A stretch of DNA of 64,000 nucleotides. It comes from DASXUX01 sp036504595 (lineage in GTDB: Bacteria > Planctomycetota > SZUA-567 > H5-PLA8). How positions within the stretch are numbered: the stretch's first letter is position 1; each line of letters opens with the position of its first letter. The notes beneath the pieces were generated by a model. It saw only the letters and a list, made by a program, of their open reading frames with translations. It ran no database searches and was not told the origin of the DNA. The position numbers were made by a program, and so were the translations under genes. The stretch lies in NCBI GenBank assembly GCA_036504595.1, contig DASXUX010000067.1:496001-560000 (forward strand), in the 5' to 3' direction. Below, piece by piece: positions 59,503 to 64,000 of this stretch.

Positions 59503-59541
59503 CCAAGAAAAAGCCCCGGCTTCTCTTCTCGGCCGGGGCTT
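59503..59541 (-). terminator. Intrinsic terminator on the minus strand
   Basis: AAGCCCCGGC (59511-59520) and GCCGGGGCTT (59532-59541) form a ten-bp stem. Read on the minus strand it is followed by TTTTTCTTGGG. It lies 34 bases after the stop of the small gene at 59575. Confidence 0.88.
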
Positions 59542-59574
59542 GCCTGACGTATCCTTTTCGTCGGAAAGCCCCTG

Positions 59575-59895
59575 TCATCCGGCGCCCTCGGAACCATCCA
59601 TGCCGGGCCGGTAATCTTTGAATTTTGTCTCGCCGTTCTGTAAAGCCTCCGTCTGTGTCTTCTGCTGCAGTGAACTGGCCAGTGCCGAGACCCGAATCCG
59701 CTCGCTCTGCGAGGCGCGCGACTTTGCCTTCAGCGGTCTGCGCACAAAGCGCTCTGAAGGCTTGCGCATCACACCGGTTTTCCCAGGTACGGCGCTCATG
59801 GCAGCGGCTGCACTCCCATCTACTGTCTGGCCCAGACGAGACCGATCTGTCGGCTCCGTCGAATGCCCTTCAAGCTTCAGATGCCGCAATACCAC
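59575..59895 (-). CDS. Small hypothetical basic protein
   Basis: The 106-residue ORF uses a GTG at 59895 preceded by GAGG at seven bases; an ATG at 59799 is a shorter alternative. It is rich in Arg, Lys and Ser (KPSERFVRRPLKAKSRASQS, ERIRVSALASSLQQKTQTEA). A good terminator behind it supports transcription. It has slight resemblance in shape to small anti-sigma or flagellar regulators, which is too weak to name. The nearest recognised genes are chemotaxis genes on the other strand. Confidence 0.5.
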   Translation of the reverse strand: MVLRHLKLEGHSTEPTDRSRLGQTVDGSAAAAMSAVPGKTGVMRKPSERFVRRPLKAKSRASQSERIRVSALASSLQQKTQTEALQNGETKFKDYRPGMDGSEGAG

Positions 59896-60632
59896 AGTTT
59901 CGCCTCGCGTGCCAGCAGCTTATCTTAGACGATTTTGACGCCGAATAGTTCATAAAAAAGTAATAATTTTCGGTTAAGACCAAATTGCACATCGCGCGGC
60001 CTAAATACAAAAGGCCATGACTAGAGCGTGCCTAATAATAAACAGTTGTTTTTGGTCGGCACAAAACAGCGTTTCGCGATAAGGCGAGATTTTGAAAAGG
60101 GCGCGGTCTACAAAACTGTGGCAGGACTGCGAGGATCTTACCATGAGCAGGTTCGCTCAAAACGGTGGGCGAAATCACGCCCAGCTAGCACATGTGACAA
60201 AAAAGGCAAGCGATGCGGCCGCAGCAGATTTTGCTTCACGAATGGCCCCAGGACTTTACGGACAAGTACCTTGAAGTTCCCTTAAACTGTTATAAGAACG
60301 AGCTTAGCTTAACTATTCGAGTCAGAAATGCGCAATGTGCATTCTGTAAAAATAAACGCGATTGACTTTCGTGAGCTGTGTAGTAATTGAGCATATTTGT
60401 AAAGCTCGTATTGGGTGCTAGAAGTCTGTCGGAGCAATGGCGTTTTGACCCTTTTACGGCGCAATCGGTCGTGGGTGTTAAGAGCCGGACCACAACCTGT
60501 GACGCAAGACGCCCTTTCTCCGACACGCTCCCAGGACTGTGCGGCTGGGTAGACGTGTCACAGGTCACTGTTCACGACGGGCTCTGCTTATTGCCGGGCG
60601 CGGAAGGATTTGCTGTGCACCGGGAAGATCGG
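59896..60632. other. Region before cheA, mostly without recognised genes
   Basis: Less GC-rich than the surroundings, with AT-rich patches near 59950-60020 and 60280-60400. A TTGACT lies at 60362 but no good -10 follows at 17 bases. The cheA frame is open from a TTG at 60387, and its first 82 codons have no domain match. One short possible ORF is listed at 60143. Nothing else is supportable. Confidence 0.5.
60143..60274 (+). CDS. Possible small protein
   Basis: A 43-residue ORF (start MSRFAQNGGRNHAQ, Ala-rich middle, ending MAPGLYGQVP) has GAGG eight bases upstream. There is no family, and the region is compositionally unlike coding sequence around it. Listed only because of the ribosome site. 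Confidence 0.2.
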   Translation: MSRFAQNGGRNHAQLAHVTKKASDAAAADFASRMAPGLYGQVP

Positions 60633-63149
60633 ATGTGGAACGCAGTGGAGTTGCTCGCACAAGAGATTGTGCTGGCTGAGTCGATGTCGATCGACTTCTG
60701 GCGAGTTTACGGCCAGAAGGTTAGCGCACTGATCCCTATATCGACGACGGTCCAAGCCACGGGCATTCTGCGGGAGATCAGCGCGTGCATCTCCTCTGCC
60801 CTGGAACAACGCTCTGACCTCGCCGCGCTCAAAGAATCCGTTGTGCTGAAGATCGGAGCGCTACAGGAGGCGGTTTCTCAGCAGCACAGTGGCGCCCCAT
60901 CAGGGGTTGACCCTGCCCAGCTCGATCCCAAGTCGCTGATCGCGGCAGCCGAGCAGCAACTCAGCGCAATTGAGGAGCTGGAAACCTGTATCGTTCAGGC
61001 GGAAAAATCTCCCGGTTCCGAGCCGCGGCAGGCCATCCAGCGTCTACTCCACACACTCAAGGGGGACGCGGGACTTCTGGGCATGCAGGAGGCGGCAGAG
61101 GTCTGCCATCAATGCGAAGACGCGATGGCACGCTCGCCTGCAGGTTGGGTGGATGTCCTGCTGAGCGCAACGGACTGGCTTGCGGCGGCGTACCAGCATC
61201 TGGCCGGCAGCGGTTCCCAGCCGGCGCGGTGGAAGTCTCCGACCGGTGCGGCGAGCTTGCCCCCAGTGTCCGCCCCAATGCTGGAGCAGGCATTTGACGC
61301 GAACGAGTTGCCGCTCATCCACGAGTTCGTCCATGAAGCGAGCGAGCATCTTGAGACCGCTGAGGTCAGCCTGCTGGCGCTGGAGACGAAACCTGGCGAC
61401 CATGAGGCGCTGAACTCAATATTTCGCGCGTTCCACACCATCAAGGGCATTGGGGCCTGTCTGAACCTTACGGATATCACCGAGCTGGCTCATCGTGCCG
61501 AAGACGTGTTAGAGCGCGCGCGGCGCAAGGAAGTGCAGCTTTGCGGTGCCGGCATCGATCTGACGTTTGATGCCATTGACCTGCTGAAACAGCTCATTCA
61601 GGACTTGGTGGGAGCTTGCGCGAGCGGCAGGCGGCCATCCCGCCAGAAGGAAATCGCGGACATTGTGGGGCGTCTGGAGTCGGCTGTGGCCGCCCCAGTC
61701 GCAAGCGGTGGCGTAGTTGAGCGCGCCGCCAAGCCTGTGTCGAAACTGGGCCAGATTCTGGTCCAGTCCGGTTTGGCTGCGCCCGAGGTGATCGAACAGG
61801 CAGTGCAGAAGCAGCAGAAACCGGGCAATACGCAGCGTCTGGGCGAGCAGTTGGTGCGGGACAGACAGGTATCGGCGCGGGCGATTGTAACAGCGTTGCG
61901 CACGCAACACTTGCCGGAGCCGCAGCTTCGCGCAAAAATGCGAGCGGCGATTAAGGTGGACTCCGAGAAACTGGATCGCTTGCTGGACATGGTTGGCGAA
62001 CTGGTCATTGCGGAGTCGATCGTGGCGCGCGCGCCGGAACTGCGCGCGGCGCGCGGCACGCCGCTGATTGGCCATATTGCTCAGCTCGATAAGATCACGC
62101 GCGAACTCCAGGACCTGGCCACGTCGCTGCGGATGGTGCCCATACGGCCGTTGTTTCAGAAGATGTCGCGCCTGGTTCGCGACTTGGCTCACAAGACAGG
62201 CAAGAGCGTAGACCTGATCACATCGGGCGAAGACACCGAATTGGACAAGAGTGTCATTGAGCACATTTCTGACCCGCTGGTGCACATGATCCGCAACGCC
62301 GTTGACCATGGAATCGAAGCGGCTGAAAAACGGCGCGAGGCCGGGAAAGCCGAAGCGGGCCGCGTGTGTTTGCGCGCATACCATAAGGGTGGCAGCATAC
62401 ACATTGAGATCGAAGATGACGGCTGCGGCCTGGATCGAGAAGCGATTCTGCGGCAAGCGCGCGCCCGGGGCCTGCTCCGCGAAGAGGACGCTCCCAGCGA
62501 TCGGGATATCTACAATCTGATCTTCCTGCCGGGTTTTTCGACTTCAACGACTATTACCGACCTTTCGGGCCGAGGCGTGGGAATGGATGTGGTGAAGCGC
62601 AACGTCGAAGCGCTGCGCGGCCAGGTGGACATTCGCACTCGTCACGGCGCAGGCTCCGTCTTCACGATTCGGCTGCCGCTAACCATGGCGATTATTGACG
62701 GCATGGTTGTGCGGGTCGGCGTTGAACGTTATATTCTGCCCACGCTTTCCGTGGTGCGTTCCGTTCGGCCCGCGCCCGGGCAAGTCGCTACGGTGCTCAA
62801 CCGCGGCGAACTGCTGCGACTGGGCGAGCAAGTGCTTCCGCTGTTCCGTCTCGACCGAATATTCGAGGTCGCTGGTGCAACGCAGAACGCCACCGAAGCG
62901 CTGGTATGTGTGGTGGAGGACGAAGGCAGCCAGATCGGATTACTCGTGGACGAGTTGATTGGCCAGCAGCAGGTCGTGATCAAGACCCTTGGGCCGGATA
63001 TGCAAGGGTTGCCGGGGATCTCTGGCGGGGCCATCATGCCGGACGGGCAAGTCGGACTGATTCTGGACGTGGGCGGCCTGGTGCGTCTGGCACGTCAGTC
63101 GCCACCGGAGGGCAGCCCGGCAGACGCGACCTCCAGGGGTGCGGCGTAG
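60633..63149 (+). CDS. cheA: Chemotaxis histidine kinase CheA with two HPt domains and an MshEN-like insert
   Basis: The kinase is about 838 residues from the ATG at 60633, which has GGGAAG upstream; earlier TTG/GTG starts are in frame. The first HPt has His140 (LLHTLKGDAGLLG) and the second His268 (AFHTIKGIGACLNL). A segment LGQILVQSGLAAPEVIEQAV...RLGEQLVRDRQVSARAIVTA resembles the MshEN/type II secretion ATPase N-terminal domain, an unusual insert. Then come the dimerisation helix (DRLLDMVGELVIAESIV) and the GHKL ATPase (VHMIRNAVDHGIEAA, EDDGCGLD, LSGRGVGMDVVKRN). The CheW-like receptor-coupling domain is last (MVVRVGVERYILPTLSVVRS). It phosphorylates CheY-type regulators in response to receptors. 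The stop lies inside a dispersed palindrome. CheW follows at once. Confidence 0.92.
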   Translation: MWNAVELLAQEIVLAESMSIDFWRVYGQKVSALIPISTTVQATGILREISACISSALEQRSDLAALKESVVLKIGALQEAVSQQHSGAPSGVDPAQLDPKSLIAAAEQQLSAIEELETCIVQAEKSPGSEPRQAIQRLLHTLKGDAGLLGMQEAAEVCHQCEDAMARSPAGWVDVLLSATDWLAAAYQHLAGSGSQPARWKSPTGAASLPPVSAPMLEQAFDANELPLIHEFVHEASEHLETAEVSLLALETKPGDHEALNSIFRAFHTIKGIGACLNLTDITELAHRAEDVLERARRKEVQLCGAGIDLTFDAIDLLKQLIQDLVGACASGRRPSRQKEIADIVGRLESAVAAPVASGGVVERAAKPVSKLGQILVQSGLAAPEVIEQAVQKQQKPGNTQRLGEQLVRDRQVSARAIVTALRTQHLPEPQLRAKMRAAIKVDSEKLDRLLDMVGELVIAESIVARAPELRAARGTPLIGHIAQLDKITRELQDLATSLRMVPIRPLFQKMSRLVRDLAHKTGKSVDLITSGEDTELDKSVIEHISDPLVHMIRNAVDHGIEAAEKRREAGKAEAGRVCLRAYHKGGSIHIEIEDDGCGLDREAILRQARARGLLREEDAPSDRDIYNLIFLPGFSTSTTITDLSGRGVGMDVVKRNVEALRGQVDIRTRHGAGSVFTIRLPLTMAIIDGMVVRVGVERYILPTLSVVRSVRPAPGQVATVLNRGELLRLGEQVLPLFRLDRIFEVAGATQNATEALVCVVEDEGSQIGLLVDELIGQQQVVIKTLGPDMQGLPGISGGAIMPDGQVGLILDVGGLVRLARQSPPEGSPADATSRGAA

Positions 63150-63169
63150 CGCAATCCTCCCGGATTGCG
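63146..63169. repeat. 24-bp palindrome at the cheA stop
   Basis: GTAGCGCAATCC with GGATTGCG; identical to the reverse of 5021-5044. TAG of its GTAGC is the stop codon. Confidence 0.8.
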
Positions 63170-63229
63170 TGATGTTCGGTTCTCCTTTTTCGCATAAGGG
63201 AGAGAGGTTAGGGGAAAGAGAGGCGCGCG

Positions 63230-63799
63230 ATGGCTGAGAATTCCACTACGACCAACTCTGCGGGTGCCACTGCTTCCGGCAGCGGCACCGCCGCCTTGCC
63301 CAGCAGTGCAGCGCAGGCCGCAAAGCCGGGCAAATACCTGTCCTTCAAGCTGGCCGCGGAAGAGCATGGTCTGGAGATCCTGAAGGTTCAGGAGATCATT
63401 GGCCTGATGAAGATTACACGCGTGCCGACGGTCCCGCCGTTCGTTCGCGGGGTCATCAACCTGCGCGGCAAGGTCATCCCGGTCATCGACTTGCGCGTGA
63501 AGTTCGGGATGGAGGCGGCGAAGGACGATGCGCGCACCTGCGTGATCGTCGTGCAGATTGTGCAAGGCGAGCGGCGTGTCACGACTGGGATCATCGTAGA
63601 TGAGGTCTCCGAGGTGCTCAATATCACCGCCGACCAGATCGAACCGGCGCCGCAATTCGGGACTTCTGTCTCCACGGACTTCATCCTGGGCATGGGCAAG
63701 GTCGCCGAGAAGGTCGTCATGCTGTTGGACATCGACAAAATTCTGCGTCCCGAACAAACGAAGGCATTAGCGGAACTAGTGCCGCAGACCGACGCATGA
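63230..63799 (+). CDS. cheW: Chemotaxis coupling protein CheW
   Basis: The 189-residue protein has a Thr/Ala/Ser-rich N-terminus of about 33 residues and then the CheW SH3-like fold: KYLSFKLAAEEHGLEILKVQ, VPTVPPFVRGVINLRGKVIP, VIDLRVKFGM and the C-terminal TTGIIVDEVSEVLNITADQI. It couples CheA to chemoreceptors. It starts 80 bp after cheA with GGGAAAGAGAGG upstream, so the two are co-transcribed. Confidence 0.95.
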   Translation: MAENSTTTNSAGATASGSGTAALPSSAAQAAKPGKYLSFKLAAEEHGLEILKVQEIIGLMKITRVPTVPPFVRGVINLRGKVIPVIDLRVKFGMEAAKDDARTCVIVVQIVQGERRVTTGIIVDEVSEVLNITADQIEPAPQFGTSVSTDFILGMGKVAEKVVMLLDIDKILRPEQTKALAELVPQTDA

Positions 63800-63843
63800 T
63801 TCAGGTACGTGAACAACGAACACGGCAGAGAGAGGAACAAGCA

Positions 63844-64000
63844 ATGCGCAAGACATGTCTGGCGATGGTCCTGGCGAGTCTGTTGTACGGCGTGGCGGTG
63901 GCTGAGGACATTCGCTTGCACGGAGCGGTCACAGCGGTGGATCTGATGGTCATGCCCAACAAAGAGGCCGTTGAGAAAGCAACGGGTCTGACCTTGGTGC
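63844..64000 (+). CDS. PstS-like phosphate-binding protein, 5' part
   Basis: Only 52 residues are visible. They open with a signal peptide (CLAMVLASLLYGVAVAEDIR), then LHGAVTAVDLMVMPNKEAVE and KATGLTL. This is the start of the PBP-like fold of phosphate ABC transporter substrate-binding (PstS-like) proteins. AGAGGAAC precedes the ATG. It follows cheW by 44 bp and may be in the same transcript, possibly as a chemosensory ligand-binding protein. Confidence 0.75.
   Translation, partial: MRKTCLAMVLASLLYGVAVAEDIRLHGAVTAVDLMVMPNKEAVEKATGLTLV

Noticed and set aside
59575..59895. FlgM-type anti-sigma factor
   Set aside because: Only vague similarity in size and composition; key C-terminal pattern not seen.

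Overview
This window looks like a chromosomal segment of a GC-rich, Gram-negative-type bacterium, probably a planctomycete or a neighbour in or near the PVC group (Hydrogenedentota, Sumerlaeota and Armatimonadota remain possible). This is inference from gene content. There are three Gfo/Idh/MocA oxidoreductases, two of them with Tat-type leaders. There is a secreted ThuA-domain protein, a FloA-type flotillin, a GyrB with a long insertion, a DUF1015 protein, an N-terminus of the RFSLRTL type on a beta-propeller protein, and many dispersed palindromes and seven-base tandem repeats between genes. No rRNA, tRNA, CRISPR array, IS element or prophage was recognised.

Layout. 1-2 kb: a lipid-linked-sugar glycosyltransferase and an overlapping SAM methyltransferase that runs off the edge. 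2-5 kb: a single-chain MmeI-like restriction-modification enzyme. 5-10.4 kb: a class III aminotransferase, a proline-rich protein with FloA, and a phosphofructokinase with PPi-type signature residues. 10.5-11.4 kb: a small protein plus an ADP-ribosyltransferase-like protein, a compact two-gene cassette that resembles a toxin-antitoxin or effector pair. 11.4-16.1 kb: a sugar-isomerase-like TIM barrel, a ParA ATPase divergent from an unknown protein, an AhpD-like protein, FxsA and a lone ABC ATPase. 16.3-16.5 kb: a strong promoter and a perfect intrinsic terminator with no ORF between them, so a small-RNA or leader candidate. 16.7-21 kb: a large secreted subtilase with an altered catalytic residue and a GH62-like arabinofuranosidase. 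21-25 kb: an SDR, a membrane protein, CobS and PanB. 25-38 kb: oxidoreductases, an amidohydrolase, a lipoprotein, a beta-propeller protein, an aldo/keto reductase, DUF1015, an MFS transporter and GyrB. 38-48 kb: a sugar-utilisation neighbourhood with a GntR/LacI-type regulator, a 1147-residue secreted glycosidase-like protein, a glycyl radical enzyme, a UlaG-like hydrolase, a zinc alcohol dehydrogenase and a ThuA protein. 48-58.9 kb: DUF3228, a further oxidoreductase, an M42 aminopeptidase, uracil-DNA glycosylase, a STAS protein, a TIG/PKD secreted protein, TrpS, a YoeB/YefM pair, RimO and two secreted proteins. 59-64 kb: small unknown genes, then CheA, CheW and the start of a PstS-like binding protein.

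The strongest cross-cutting signal is the repeat content. Nearly every gap carries either a palindrome or a tract whose period is seven bases but whose unit differs from gap to gap. Several of these sequences lie in frame inside otherwise ordinary enzymes. A 46-bp palindrome occurs in both the glycosidase-like protein and the alcohol dehydrogenase. The same AATCCGC heptamer is translated in both the subtilase and the uracil-DNA glycosylase. Where possible, start codons were placed by Shine-Dalgarno match and by where family homology begins.
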